This document shows positions 1-10,499 of a DNA stretch of 22,945 bases, piece after piece. The DNA is taken from contig MU129170.1 in NCBI GenBank assembly GCA_014904985.1, positions 50,373-73,317 on the forward strand. The letters are read 5' to 3'. The stretch is from Hydnum rufescens UP504 (lineage: Eukaryota > Basidiomycota > Agaricomycetes > Cantharellales > Hydnaceae). Made by a program: the position numbers and the translations under genes. Below the pieces are notes generated by a model, which worked only from the letters and a program-made list of their open reading frames with translations, did not search any database and was not told the DNA's origin. Every line of letters begins with the position of its first letter. Positions within the stretch are counted from its first letter, which is position 1.

Positions 1-330
1 TACGAGTGAATCACTGTGACCAGTCTGTGGCACCTCGGCAGCCACAAAATCAGCCCTAGTTAGGCCCAAAAACATGGCACTATTTGGGCCTAAGCAGGCT
101 TTGGATCATTGGGGCCCCAAGGGGTGTTTTGAGTGACCTTTGTATTTCAGCACCTTGATGGATATAAAGCCATTATATAGGCTTAACACTGCTCTTTCAA
201 ACCGTTCTTTGGTCCATTGCCCTTTGAATCTAAGTAGGCCTACTTCTCAAGGGCCCCAATGGAGACTTTGGCCTAAGCATATATATAGGGATTGCCATCA
301 TTATATACAAACCAGATTATAAGAGGATCT
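1..330. repeat. Palindrome-rich segment, probable repeat or transposon edge
   Basis: No gene is supported here. Three palindromic signals lie close together: an 11-bp inverted repeat TTAGGCCCAAA / TTTGGGCCTAA at 60-70 and 83-93, the perfect 12-mer TTGGGGCCCCAA at 109-120, and the perfect 14-mer AAGTAGGCCTACTT at 232-245. GGCCTAAGCA occurs twice (about 88 and 271). The first 30 bases are an inverted copy of 1941-1967. The sequence AATCAGCCCTAGTTAGGCC just before the hairpin resembles one at about 15213. The whole looks like the edge of a repeat whose remainder lies outside the window; the class is unknown. Confidence 0.4.
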
Positions 331-393
331 ATTTATTAAGTTTATCACGCAGTCAATCAAGACCAGGTCATCCCAAGGTAGCAGTTGTAGTGG

Positions 394-1238
394 CTAACTG
401 ACTGAACCCTGGTATGAAGATTGAGCGCATATAGTCTGAATGACATCATCCCAGTCAAATAGTTGAGTTTCACCTGGAGCGAGCATCAAGGGTGGAGGAA
501 AGTTGACGATGGTGACAGTGATGATGGAAAAGTTGATGATGATGGAAAAGTTGATGATGATGGAAAAGTGGTGAGTATACGACGGAAAAGTGGATGATGG
601 CGGAAAAGTAGACGATGGGGGAACAGTGGACAACAGCGGAAAAGTGGACAATGGCAGAAAAGTAGATGGTGGAAAAGTAGACGATGGCGGAAAAGTTGAT
701 GATGGGAGGAGTGTAGATGACAGAGGCAGAGTGGACAAGGGTGGAGGAGTGGTTGAAGGTGGAAGACTGGTTGAAGGCGGAAGAGTGGACGAAGGTGGAA
801 GAAGAGATGATGGAAAATATGATGGTGTTGAGCCAGGTTTTTGAGCTGAAAGGATTAACTCCTGTGTCTGTCGAGGAGTTGGCAAGGCTGTAGGAATTGG
901 CATTGTCTCAGGCAAAGACAAGTTTGATAGAGATGGTTCAGGTTCATGGACTGACATTGCAGGTGTCACCGCACATCAGAGGCATCATCAATATAAGGGA
1001 GGGACTTCGGGGGTTAGTCTCCCTTTCCCTTTCCTCTTTGCTGGCTTCGGTCCACCAGAAACAGAAGGCGGAACCACTCGCAGAACCTTTGACCCAGACC
1101 CTTCATTGGCACACTCATCAGTAACCTCGGCCTCCGCTATCTTATGCTTCTTCCCCTTTTGGAGGCCTTCTGCCTGCCGCACAGTGAGCAATGGCACATT
1201 GTTCATCCCGGTGACTAGGATATCATCATCACCCAGGT
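394..1238 (-). pseudogene. 3' part of an unknown minus-strand gene: basic exon plus Ser/Pro repeat region
   Basis: The convincing part is 988-1238. An acceptor TTTTTTGTAG (minus strand) is followed by a phase-1 exon reading LGDDDILVTGMNNVPLLTV, then Lys-rich sequence (GLQKGKKHK, KPAKRKGKGR) that could be a nuclear-localisation signal, ending PPLY and TGA at 988-990. In the same frame after a few stops, 394-969 is open and encodes a Ser/Pro/Thr repeat (PPSSTF-type hexamers), ending SSYQGSVS. It may be the same gene after decay, or only an open satellite. I do not recognise the family. The join to the minus-strand exons beyond 2881 is not established, because about 1.6 kb of repeats lies between them. 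Confidence 0.4.
505..835. repeat. Degenerate 18-bp minisatellite, open on both strands
   Basis: About eighteen units of roughly 18 bp (plus-strand consensus near GTGGACGATGGCGGAAAA, with 15-bp variants). Because the unit is a multiple of three it stays open on both strands. The minus strand gives a PPSSTF-like Ser/Pro repeat and the plus strand a VDDGGK repeat (590-844). The left end (510-570) is the more homogeneous GATGATGATGGAAAAGTT form and the right end is more diverged. Confidence 0.8.
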
Positions 1239-1799
1239 CTACAAAAAAACCATTCAGTAATCAAATCAAGAATACTATAATGGTAGGACATACCATAGTC
1301 ACCAATTCATTCAAAACGGAGAGTTGTGAACACATCCATAGAGCGTATCGCATCATAAAGCAGTCGCCAATGATTGTCTTGAGGTCATCTGAACCAAATG
1401 TGCCAAGCAAAGCATACCCTCAATGTCTGCCAAGCAGATGCAGCGGATTCGCGACGACCTCATTTTCTGAACAATCGGATGACCAGGCATAGTCTTGTGC
1501 CAATTGCAGTGATCCTGAGACATGAGTAGTTCATGAGAAATCTCAACAGTGGATCTTTCAAAGGATACATATGAAGCATCCTTTTAAATCCGCTGAGACA
1601 GCCTTCCATAAGTACTGATCCTTCATTCCTCGGCACGCAAAAGAAAGGAGGTTAGCTATTGAGAAGATATTACAGTGGAACACTGAACACTTCAACTTAC
1701 ATTGAGAATTGACGTGAGGTATCAAAATAAAAGGGCTGGTTCACCAAATTTGTCAATGAGCAAGGATTGTATGCACGCAGTATTTGAGGGAGATGACAA

Positions 1800-2620
1800 G
1801 TGAGCACTTAGAGAAACCACAGTGATTCACTCGACCAAGGGAGTCAGTGGACTTGAGGACATTGGAGAAACGGACACCACAACAATGCAACAATGCAGCG
1901 TTCAACCAAAGATGTGTAGTTGAGGAATTTGGGAGTGGACACCACAGACTGGCCACAGTGATTCACTCCGCAAAAGAAAGTAGGACAAAGCTTGAGGACA
2001 CTAGAACAATGAGCACTATCACAATGCGACAATGCGACATGTTACAAGCCAGTTACATGCTTGAAGAGTCAGGAAATGTGTACCACAGCTAGCTGCAGTG
2101 ACCCACTTCACCAAGCACTGAGGACGATGATGTTTTGAAGGTACTGAAAAATGAGTACTATCGCAATGTGATTGTATGGCGTTTTATCAGATGTCGGGCT
2201 TCTGTAGCCCAACGACTTGGGAAATCATTGAGCTCAAGGGGAGAGGGGAATAGGGTGCTAGTTTAGCTTACCTTGGTGGTGGTAAGATGTGAGACAGAAT
2301 GAAGAAAAAATACAGTAACAAGAGCCAGGAAATGAGTGCCACAGCAAACTGCAGCAGCCCGCTTCACCAAGCACTGAGGACAACGATGTCTTGAAGGTAC
2401 TAAAAAACGAGTACTATCACAATGTGATGGTACGGTGTTTTATCAGACGTTGGGATGATGCCTTGAAGATACTGAAAAACAAGTACTATCGCAATGTGAC
2501 GGTACCACGTTTTATCAGATGACTGCCTTCTGCATGATGGAAACCATTGAGCTCAGGGAGGATGGGATCTAGTGCGCTGTTCAGCTTACCTTAATGGTGG
2601 CAAGACGTGAGATAGAAGAA
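1800..2620. repeat. Degenerate tandem-repeat block (units of about 136-250 bp)
   Basis: Between 1239 and 2880 I see no gene. The block is built from diverged copies of one unit. CACAGTGATTCACTC occurs at 1818-1832 and 1954-1968. A related form (CTTCACCAAGCACTGAGGAC) follows at about 2104 and 2361, each ahead of a TTGAAGGTACT...GTACTATC...CAATGTGA segment and TTTTATCAGA. A further partial copy of that segment alone starts near 2456, so one unit carries a nested internal duplication of about 66 bp. Both longer units end in an AGCTTACCTT-containing stretch (about 2265 and 2583). Confidence 0.7.
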
Positions 2621-2796
2621 AAAAGGTGGCAACATCCGGCACCTCATCTTGCCATTGAAGATGTATTTATTATACAAGATTATACAGACATGTACAAATA
2701 TGAGCATAGTTCATCATGAAACCAATCAAGTGAACAGCATGATGATTACTATGTGTTATATGAGGGAAAGATGGTAGTGACAAGTGAGGAAGACAA

Positions 2797-2820
2797 GATG
2801 AAGATGAAGATGAAGATGAA
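2797..2820. repeat. Microsatellite (GATGAA)4
   Basis: Four perfect GATGAA units inside a purine-rich stretch between the tandem-repeat block and the minus-strand pseudogene. It has no evident coding role. Confidence 0.9.
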
Positions 2821-2880
2821 GAGGAAACGACGACAAGGCAAGGAGGCTATGGTGATGATGACGACAGGAAGGGATGCAAT

Positions 2881-3798
2881 TTATCTCTCATAATAGGGCT
2901 CCCAGAATCTAGAATCGAGATAGTGTTTGCAACCATTGGAGTTGTCGCCAAACCAATTATAGAGGATAGGTTCACTCAAAGAACCTGCCAATACAATAGG
3001 TTTGCTTGAAGAACCTGCCGATGAATCGATGCGAGGACACTTGGGAGAATGTTCGTTCCCTGAACACTCTGCAGCACTCATCGTTGAGGTTGTGGGAATG
3101 GTTTCGGATGGCGCAGAGATTGCTGGCCAGTGAAAGAAGTGCCTTGGAAACTGGGTAGGAACGACTGTACTGGCCATCACCTTGGGACGTGGATTGGCAT
3201 CCCAGTCCACTGCAATTCTCTCGATGAGCTCCCGATCCTTCTTGGAGGGCCGAAAACCCTTCCACCACTGGGGCACAAGACCCGCTGACGAATATGTGCA
3301 TTTGTTGAACATTGTAAAGCCTACCCAAGGCATTAATTGATCAGGGAAACTTCAGAACCCTATAAGAGGTTGAATCAATCATTGAACAATATACATATAG
3401 TGATAAACACACGTACCAGCCGACTTGAGGGCAACTTCATTGCGAAACGCCACCTTTACCAGTGTTGTACAAATACCTGTCTTGTTGTGGTTCTTGTGAT
3501 TGCCCACAAGAGTCTTTGAAATGTGCTCACTGTCTTCATCAGGAATGCGGAATGCAAGGCTCGTGGTGTTATAATCCGATGTGCAATGAAGTGTGACGAC
3601 ATGGAGCCTGACAATACTACACCACACAATAAACTGACCTAGGCCTCTCGAAATCACAGTTTTCGGATCATCCACACCCAAAAGGATGTCATTGATGAAG
3701 GTGTTGCTTTCGGGATGGTTGGGGATCTTCATGATAAGAAAGTAGTCATGCAAGTCCTGGGATGGGGTGACCTTGAAGAGCTTTCATTTTGGCGCCAT
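2881..3798 (-). pseudogene. 5' part of an unknown fungal gene, two exons, interrupted by TGA codons
   Basis: A probable start ATG at 3796-3798 (minus) gives MAPK, a TGA (3784-3786), then KLFKVTPSQDLHDYF and an open frame through NTFINDILLGVDDPKTV to VAFRNEVALKSAG at 3417. A good intron follows (donor GTACGT 3416-3411, acceptor TATAG ending at 3360, 57 nt). Exon 2 keeps the frame across the phase-1 junction: one TGA at 3352-3354, then PDQLMPWVGFTMFNKC, a Trp/Lys-rich stretch (QWWKGFRPSKKDRELIER) and a Ser-rich tail ending FWEPYYER at 2881. Both TGAs are one CpG transition from CGA (Arg), so this looks like a once-functional gene decayed by C-to-T change. The exon after 2881 is not identified. 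Family not recognised. Confidence 0.55.
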
Positions 3799-5261
3799 GA
3801 ATGAGAGATGCAACAATGGTGGTTAGAACCTCTAGAGAAAGTGACACTGTCCAATGCAAGTTCATTTGAGCTTGTTGTGAAGTCCAAGAGCGAGCTGAAG
3901 CTCACACTCAACCTTCAACACAAAGCCTTGATAATTTTGAGGAACTGGGAATACAGGTAGCAGAGCAAGCTCATGCACCTGTAGTCACCGTATCTTGAGG
4001 AGCCTGGAAACCTCTATGCAAAACAAAAGTTTGCAGCGAAGTTCCTCGAGTCAGATTTGGTGCTGGCACTTTCGGGAAATTGCAAAACAAAATACTATTC
4101 CTTACTGGGTTATTGCCACGAAGTGAATAATTGGAGAAATTAGTCATCTTCCTCTGCTCTGATGGGGCTGAAACTTGGTAGGTACATAGAAAATAACTAT
4201 ATCTACATATTTGAAAAATTATGAAGGATTCTATCCAAAAATGAGGGAGAAATGAGGGATCCACGTCGAGGTCCCATTTTGCTTTGGCAAATTCCTTCAC
4301 CTAGTTATATTGTACTTGTGTCAAGCAGATCTATTGCTGTGGCTTCATGGCTGGTCTACACTCTGCCACAAGTGGGGGGTCCTGAGTATGTGGCCAGTCT
4401 AATTTTGTTCACACATCATAAAACCATTCCTCATGTGACAGCAGATGTCAACAAGAATTGATGGCAATGTGAGGGAAATGGCAATAACCCGGTGGCAGCA
4501 ACAGACCCAGTAAGGAATAGTATGTGAAAAGGTCATATTAAAAGATGGCACCTCTAGCTGTTCTTCAGCCCTATCGGAGCAGAGGAATGTGATTAAACAC
4601 TTTTAAATTATGGAAAGGGGTAATTCAGTAGTCTCATAAAAAAAGGAAAGGAGGAGATTGGGGAGCAGAGGAATGGTGAAATTAAAACCTTTTTAAAATT
4701 AATGGAAAGGGGTGTTGCCAGACACCTAGAAGTCGGACACTTGGCCATAACTTCTCTAATTCTTGCATTTTTGTGTAAAATTGGGGCCAGCAGCATTGTC
4801 TCAATTAGACACATTGGTCAGTCAACGATGAAGAAAATTCGTGAAGAAATGGCTGTAAAATCCTTCCAAGAAGGCAATATTAATTTTGAATTGCTCAATT
4901 TCTAGGCTCCTTGCATCACATAGTCATTCCTCAATTGATAGTTGATCCTCTGAGCACTCTAAGTAATCTACTTGCTTCTTGTGGCCATAGAATTCCCAAT
5001 ATGGGAAGTTGGGATTTCTTGGTACATATTCTGGAGATTGGGCAAGGCCTTGTCACCCAGTTGACACGGATTCCTCACAATTCTTCAGAATCCTCACCAA
5101 TCATGTAAATATTTTGGAATATCAGAGCCATGATTCCAACCTACCAGTGCATGAGAAGTGCAGTCTGGAGTATGGCTGGTGCTACAGTTCAATTAAGCGA
5201 AAGTGTCTGTCCATAAATTTTTTTTCAAACAGTCTAACCAAATGAATAGTATGACAATGAA
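3799..5261. repeat. Gene-free stretch with shuffled duplications
   Basis: No convincing coding frame. GGAGCAGAGGAATG with flanking AT-rich sequence and GGAAAGGGG is duplicated in tandem 86 bp apart (4576 and 4662). ACTATTCCTTACTGGGT (about 4091) and TTCCTCTGCTCTGATGGGGC (about 4149) recur inverted near 4507 and 4577, but in swapped order, so this is not a simple inverted repeat. Minus-strand fragments such as KEFAKAKWDLDVDPSFLPHFW (about 4240-4300) may be a relic exon but have no clear continuation. Confidence 0.45.
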
Positions 5262-5815
5262 TCACAGTGTTTCTAAGATCTGTTTAAGACAGTCCTTCAC
5301 GTCTTCAAGTTTTGTTTCGGCCTCATTCTTCCACTGCAGAGCCACCCGAAGTTCCTCGTCCTTTTCCACCAATTGTCTTTCAAGTACCACAACGTAATCC
5401 TCAAGTTCTTGATGTCCCAGGCGGCGACTCTGCATGGGAGTTGATACTGAGACTGTGTCCTGCCTAGATAATCCCGATCCCGCAGATAGATGCTGAGCAG
5501 AGGATTGTTGTAGGGTGGGTGTGTGTGGATGAATGACAGGGGATTCCTGGTTTTGAGGAGGTGGGGTCCTTGGAATGAAGAGGTGAAGATCCTCATCTGA
5601 CCATCCTGGTTGACATGAATGTAAATATGACTAGATGTAAAAACAATGGATTCTTTACTCCAAAATTTGCACGATCATTTAGGCGCTCCACAAAAATAAA
5701 ACCCCTTGCCCCGCGATTGCTCTTGAGTTGAGTAGTGATGAAGAGCTAATAGTAAAATTAGTACTTCAGAAGACAAAGTACAACAGTGATAACAGGTGCA
5801 CCCAAAAGACTTACG
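5262..5815 (-). pseudogene. 3' end of an unknown minus-strand gene with a C-terminal coiled coil
   Basis: The last exon (about 5262-5605, minus) starts after an acceptor AACCAG, runs through a Ser/Pro/Gln-rich stretch (TPPPQNQESPVIHPHTP), and ends in a heptad-rich segment reading QELEDYVVVLERQLVEKDEE and on through NEAETKLEDVKDCLKQILETL before TGA at 5262-5264. Its leucine spacing fits a coiled coil. Upstream, a clear intron spans 5814-5746 (GTAAGT donor, CTAAT, TATTAG). It is followed by an exon with the frame TTQLKSNRGARGFIFVERLN, probably ending at a GTAAAG donor near 5656. The reading frames do not join cleanly between exons, so the gene is probably decayed. Its 5' side would run into 5816-5940, overlapping the start of the plus-strand gene. 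Family not recognised. Confidence 0.45.
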
Positions 5816-8060
5816 GGTATACAGCCAATCCACACAATGGCAGACTAGTCTGCCTTCAATGTAGCATAATTTGTCGGATCTCCACATTGATGGCATAGTG
5901 TTCCTCATTCACGGAATCAAATCTGATGAAAACGAAATGAAGGCTTCCACCAACGTGACGATTGCAGGCCTTGCCAAAAGCATGGCCAGCGGTCTTGCTG
6001 CCTCCAACATGGACATGTCCCATGCAATGACTGCCAATCCTATTGATGCGAGTAGGAGTGGCAGTCTTGCTGCCTCAAGTTCAACATTGGAGATGCTGGC
6101 AATGACTTCTCACTCTGTCACTAGCAGAGAGGGAAATCTTGCCTCATCAAGCTCTGCGAATGGTGTCTTGGCATCTGACTCCACTGCTCATGCTGGCGGA
6201 GAGGGATGTCTGCCTATGGAAGATAAGATACCTTTGACTTGGGATGAAAAAGGAGAGGTCGTCCAGTACCCTGTTGGTTGTCACAATGCAGTTGTGCCAT
6301 TCCCTCATCGTGTAGTCTGGGGTCTTTCACATGATGCTGTGGCTCAGAAGTTCAGTGAGTTTTATCTCTGATTATTAAAATATCAAGTATCAATCCCAAT
6401 GTCTCATACATGCATTTTGTAGAAGCACCATCGAAGGTGACCTGTATCTACAATATATCAGAATGGTCACTGGTGTACACCAATTCGCTGCAGCATTTTC
6501 AGTTTTCGGGACATTGGCATGGTGCCCAAGACATTTACAACAAGGCAGGCGATGCTCCTCAGCCTAGTACCTGACCCGGCCCCCTCATTTCTCCCACCGA
6601 CTTCACAACCATCCCCCATACATCCCCCATACGTTCAACAAATCGGCCCCATGGTATGCATATATCCCACATTCCCACTTCGATCCGCCTATGTCGGTTG
6701 TCTATAGCGTCATTGGCTGTCGATCTTACCTGGAGCTGAACTACATTTCCCAATGCCAGAAATTCTTTGAAAGATCAGAGACAGTTTATGAGGGATGGAA
6801 GAGTATTGCCACTGATTGGCTAAATGGTGCCAGTCTCCCCAGAACCCCTGTGAAGCCTGATTGGATGAATGATCAATCTATGCAAAATGCCTTCACATCC
6901 ATCATTGATCAACCCTGGCCTCAATCACATGTCACATCACTCCTCTTCTTTGCATACGAGTGCAACAGTTATGCTTCTTACCTCATGCATTGCTGTATCA
7001 ATCGCCTTCTTGCACTATGCAAGGTTCCACGTCCTACATTTGGTGTTGATGACCAAGTTGTTGGTGTTGTCTTCAAGGATCCTCTTGGCTCTGAGGAGGT
7101 AAAATGGCGCAATGAGCTTGTAGGAAGGGGCATTCCAGTTTGGGTAGTGTGGGAATTACGGACTCATCAGGATACATTCCCTGACCGACATGGCCCAGAA
7201 GATATTGCTTCAGCTCAGACACATGTGGATCAAGCCAAAAGGTCAGCTAAGTCATTGATCCACCACCATATTTGTCTCCAAGTCCCAGTCACTCATGTGG
7301 AGCATCCAGTCCCATGGCAGATGCTCCCTCAAGCTTATTATGAGGGGGATAGGGATGAACCATTTGTCCAGTCCATTTGGGATTTGTTTCTCTTTTCAGG
7401 ATCTATGGGGACCCCTTACCTCGCGAAAGTTCGGCTGGATGACCTTCGTACAGTCTTCAGTCCTGGGGTTTTCCCCAAGCCTTCCGCTCCTGTCATTTCT
7501 CCACCTTCTGCCCCTCCAGCCCCTGAGATCATGATGGGTGATCCATCTCAGTTGAATTTGCCTTCTGCCACTCTGGCACCAGAGATCAACATGGATGATC
7601 CATATCATTGGAATTCAGATGAAGAAGAAGATGAGGATGACTATGATGATGGGTATGGTGGAGCCAGGGCCAGACGAAGGATAAAGGCTCAAATTGCAGC
7701 TGCCCCCGCAAATGCATTGTTTCAGGAGGCTTTCAAAACTGACCACGACTTTCAGGAGCATGTCGAAAAGAGGAAGAAAGAGGAAGTGGCGATTGTGAAG
7801 CAGCCTGCAGCAGCCCAGGCACTTATGGATGCTGCATATGGTGGGGACATTGAGGCACAACTCTCACTGCAGAAAGTGCTGAGAGATGCTAAAGTAAAAA
7901 AAGATCCACACAATGCTTGAGGGAAACCAGCAAAAACTCCTTTCGATATTTATCTTCTCGACCATTACGATCATGCCGAATTAAGCCTCCTCACCCTTGC
8001 CGTCCTGTTGCTTCAAAGTCTGCCCTACCCCTGCCCCTGTCTCTATTGAGCTGTCAACTT

Positions 8061-8167
8061 CTGCCTCTGCTGTTCCCTCTGCCTCTGCTGTTCCCTCTGC
8101 CTCTGCTGTTCCTCTGCCTCTGCTGTTCCCTCTGCCTCTGTTGTTCCTCTGCCTCTGTTGTTCTCTC
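8061..8167. repeat. Minisatellite of 17/18-bp units encoding Ser/Ala/Val/Pro repeats
   Basis: GCCTCTG-initial units start at 8063, 8081, 8099, 8116, 8134 and 8151, so unit lengths are 18, 18, 17, 18 and 17. The 18-bp form encodes SASAVP-like hexapeptides. The two 17-bp units each lack one C and shift the frame, which fits decay of the gene containing it. Confidence 0.85.
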
Positions 8168-8187
8168 CGCCACTTCCCCCATGCCCT

Positions 8188-8375
8188 CTACTCCCGCTGA
8201 AATCCCTCCCTCCATCAAGAGCCCGTCATGGCCCCCACTTCTCTGCCCCCTACTCCCGCTGAAATCCCCCCTCCACCAACACCAAGAGCCCTGTCGTGGG
8301 CCCCACTTCCCCTCCGCCCCCTACTCCCGCTGCAATCCCACCCTCCACCAAGAGCCCCACCTCTGCTGCACCCCT
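8188..8375. repeat. Three tandem copies of a C-rich unit of 62-71 bp
   Basis: CTACTCCCGCTG(A/C)AATCCC begins at 8188, 8250 and 8321. Each is followed by a CCTCCA..CAAGAGCCC segment and CCCCACTT. It follows the 17/18-bp minisatellite and probably belonged to the same Pro/Ser-rich linker. Confidence 0.75.
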
Positions 8376-8574
8376 GTGCATGAACTGCGGTCTTGAGCCT
8401 CTTCTGAGATCTCGGATGTCGCGAGCCTTGCACTAGATGAACAGGAGGCCTTTCCTCTGAGGCCTTCACCCATACCTCAAACCTTGGCTACTTCAGCAGT
8501 TCAATATAGTGCTCTGAACTTGCCCAGTAAGTCAAAAGAGATTGAAGGATCTGGTGCTCTTGCAAAGTGGACTA

Positions 8575-8790
8575 AATACCACCCCTCTGATCATGAATGT
8601 GAATGGGATGAGCAGGAACACCATGAATGGGAACGACATGACCGTGATGAACGAGAATGCTGTGACTGGGAATGACATGATCAGGATGAGCAAGAACAGC
8701 GAGACCAGGAATGACGTGATTGGGATGAGCAAGAATGGCGAGACCGGGAATGACATGATCAGGATGAGTGAGATTGATGTGAGCAAGAGC
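8575..8790 (+). repeat. Charged repeat (Asp/Glu/His/Arg) with in-frame TGA codons
   Basis: In the frame of codon 8484, the region encodes repeats of the type HDxDEQExRDxE in units of about 39 bp (GATCAGGATGAGCAAGAACA and variants). In-frame TGA at 8673-8675, 8712-8714 and 8751-8753 sit where intact neighbouring units read CGA after GAA or GAG. Two more TGAs follow at 8769-8771 and 8775-8777. The region is part of the decayed gene spanning 5871-9973. Confidence 0.7.
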
Positions 8791-9973
8791 ATGAGTGGCG
8801 ACAGATGAGGGAGTATGGCCATGACAGGTGGTGCAAAGACCGGAGCGGGAGCCTCCTGCTCATCATTCTCATTCTCATGGGCAAGGCCAGATGTGTATGT
8901 TGTATGATGACTTGATGCAATTTGGAGTCACTGGGTCTAGTCGGTATCCAGCAGGGGCCTATGCTACAGCAATTCCCCAACCTCCAACTGGACCATGGTC
9001 TTCACACCCGCAGGCCCTCCTGCATCAGCCTATGGTTGACAGCCTCCTACAGAACCACGTTCAGGTTGTCTGACTATTGCCTCTTCTGCTCCTCCCATCC
9101 CTCCAGCCCTCCTCTCGTTGCATCAGTTATTGTGCCTCGTCTCAATGCTGTTCCTCTTAAGTCCTGGCATTGCATCAACATCAGTCCAATTAGTGAATTT
9201 GACCAGGATGTAGAGTGGGTACTCCGGCTTCGTCAATGGGAGGTTCTTGCTGCTTGCAAGAGCAAGCCCACTCGGCACAAGGGTGCTCCCTATCACATCT
9301 TCCTGATGTTCAAGGCAGAGGGCAGGCACAATGCCTGTCGGGAGTACCTCAGGAATGAGTGGAGCCGATATTCGCTGACAGGTGTGGAGGATTACATCTG
9401 GGAGAAACCACTTCAAAATTTTGGTGGTGTTGTGGACATCTTTTACATCAATTGCGTGTATGCCCATGCCTCCTCAGAGGAAGAAGTCTCTCAACTCCTT
9501 GCTGTTGGCCCCCCCACTTTGAACAGAGAAAGTTCACTAGGTCAGATCATACTGGACTATGAATGGTATCCCCTATTCCTGTTGATAAAAATGCCCTGGT
9601 CCCTCGGAAGATGGATGTCGCTGATATTTCGGCATCCTGGTATAGTGCTCATCTCACCACAGCACCTGCTGGTTCTGTGACCTGTTGGATGCATTGTCTG
9701 GAGATGATGATTCTGGCTCACACCAATGGAATGGCTATTGGCAACCCAGTGAAGTCGCACTTCCAGGAGCCAATCTGGCAGACTACCGGCGGCATGATGG
9801 TGGCTGACCTTCGTTGGATCACCAAGTGGAAACAGGCAGACATTCGCAAGGAGGGGTCGCAACTCAAGACCCAAGATGCAAGCAAGGAGACATTTGGGCG
9901 AATGAAAGGGAATGCAATTTGGAGAGTGATACTAGACTTGACCTTGGAGCAGCCATGGTATCCTAGCTAAAGC

Positions 9974-10301
9974 ATAGTGTTCTCCATTGGTACTTGCTTT
10001 CCCTCCTACTCATTCTCACAGTGTTACTTATTGTTATCATGATTCTTATCAGCTTTGTCCCCATCGTCCATGTCAGTTCCAATCTCGTGGTCCACACACT
10101 CGCCATCTGCAACCTCGTGGTGCATCCTCGTCATCCCCATCCCTTTCATCTTTGTCTTTGTCGTCTCATTTCTCACCATACTCTCCGCCATCATTCCTCC
10201 TTATATTCGCTCTCTGTTTTGTATTTCTTTTTGTATTCTCATGAATGTAATGCATTTATGATATGATATTTGTTGACTCTAAACTTGGGGTGTTGAATGT
10301 C
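9974..10301 (+). other. Pyrimidine-rich 3' flank of the decayed gene
   Basis: Follows the TAA at 9968-9970. It is strongly C/T-rich on the plus strand between about 10070 and 10210. Open frames here are Ser/Leu-rich translations of that bias with no domain character. Probably 3'-untranslated sequence; no AATAAA was found. Confidence 0.35.
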
Positions 10302-10470
10302 AAACTCCAAACTCCAAACTCCAAACTCCAAACTCCAAACTCTGAACTCCAAACTCCAAACTCCAAACTCCAAACTCTGAACTCCAAACTCCAAACTCCA
10401 AACTCCAAACTCTGAACTCCAAACTCCAAACTCCAAACTCCAAACTCTGAACTCCAAACTCCAAACTCCG
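10302..10470. repeat. Heptamer satellite CTCCAAA with a 35-bp higher-order repeat
   Basis: About 24 contiguous 7-bp units. Most are CTCCAAA. A variant CTCTGAA occurs at 10340, 10375, 10410 and 10445, exactly 35 bp apart, so the higher-order unit is four CTCCAAA plus one CTCTGAA. The right end degenerates (CTCCGAA, ATCGAA, TTCAAA). Because 7 is not a multiple of 3, all minus-strand frames are open and give SLEFGVW-type peptides, which are not genes. Confidence 0.95.
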
Positions 10471-10499
10471 AACATCGAACTTCAAACTTTAACTCCAGG

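Larger units (their letters stand above)
5871..9973 (+). pseudogene. Large decayed gene of unknown function (about 1,300 codons), plus strand
   Basis: Probable ATG 5871-5873; exon 1 to 6354 (Ser/Ala-rich, then KIPLTWDEKGEVVQYPVG and VPFPHRVVWGLSHDAVAQKF). Intron 6355-6422 has donor GTGAGT and acceptor TTGTAG. Exon 2 continues KAPSKVTCIYNISEWSLVY into a Pro-rich stretch where the frame is lost (TGA 6572-6574). It resumes by 6691 as a 409-codon frame with YISQCQKFFERSETVYEGWK, DDQVVGVVFKDPLGSEEVKW and an acidic run (NSDEEEDEDDYDDGYGG). TGA at 7918-7920 is followed in frame by GKPAKTPFDIYLLDHYDHAE, so the original protein probably continued. Beyond lie Ser/Ala/Pro minisatellites (8061-8375), a charged repeat (8575-8790), a histidine-rich link in another frame, and a C-terminal domain (about 9130-9973: KSWHCINISPISEFDQDVEW, IWEKPLQNFGGVVDIFYINC). 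That domain has a one-base frameshift at the C run near 9566-9570 and ends at TAA 9968-9970. No known domain is recognised. Treating it as one gene is inference from strand, spacing and frame. Confidence 0.6.

Noticed and set aside
140..322. 60-codon plus-strand frame near the left edge
   Set aside because: It overlaps palindromes and repeats, has no splice context, and shows no protein-like pattern.
1753..2092. Overlapping small frames in the tandem block
   Set aside because: They follow the repeat units on both strands and have no consistent reading frame between units.
7396..7860. Minus-strand frames opposite the 409-codon segment
   Set aside because: They are shadows of the plus-strand coding sequence, with Ile/Phe/Arg-rich composition typical of antisense reading.
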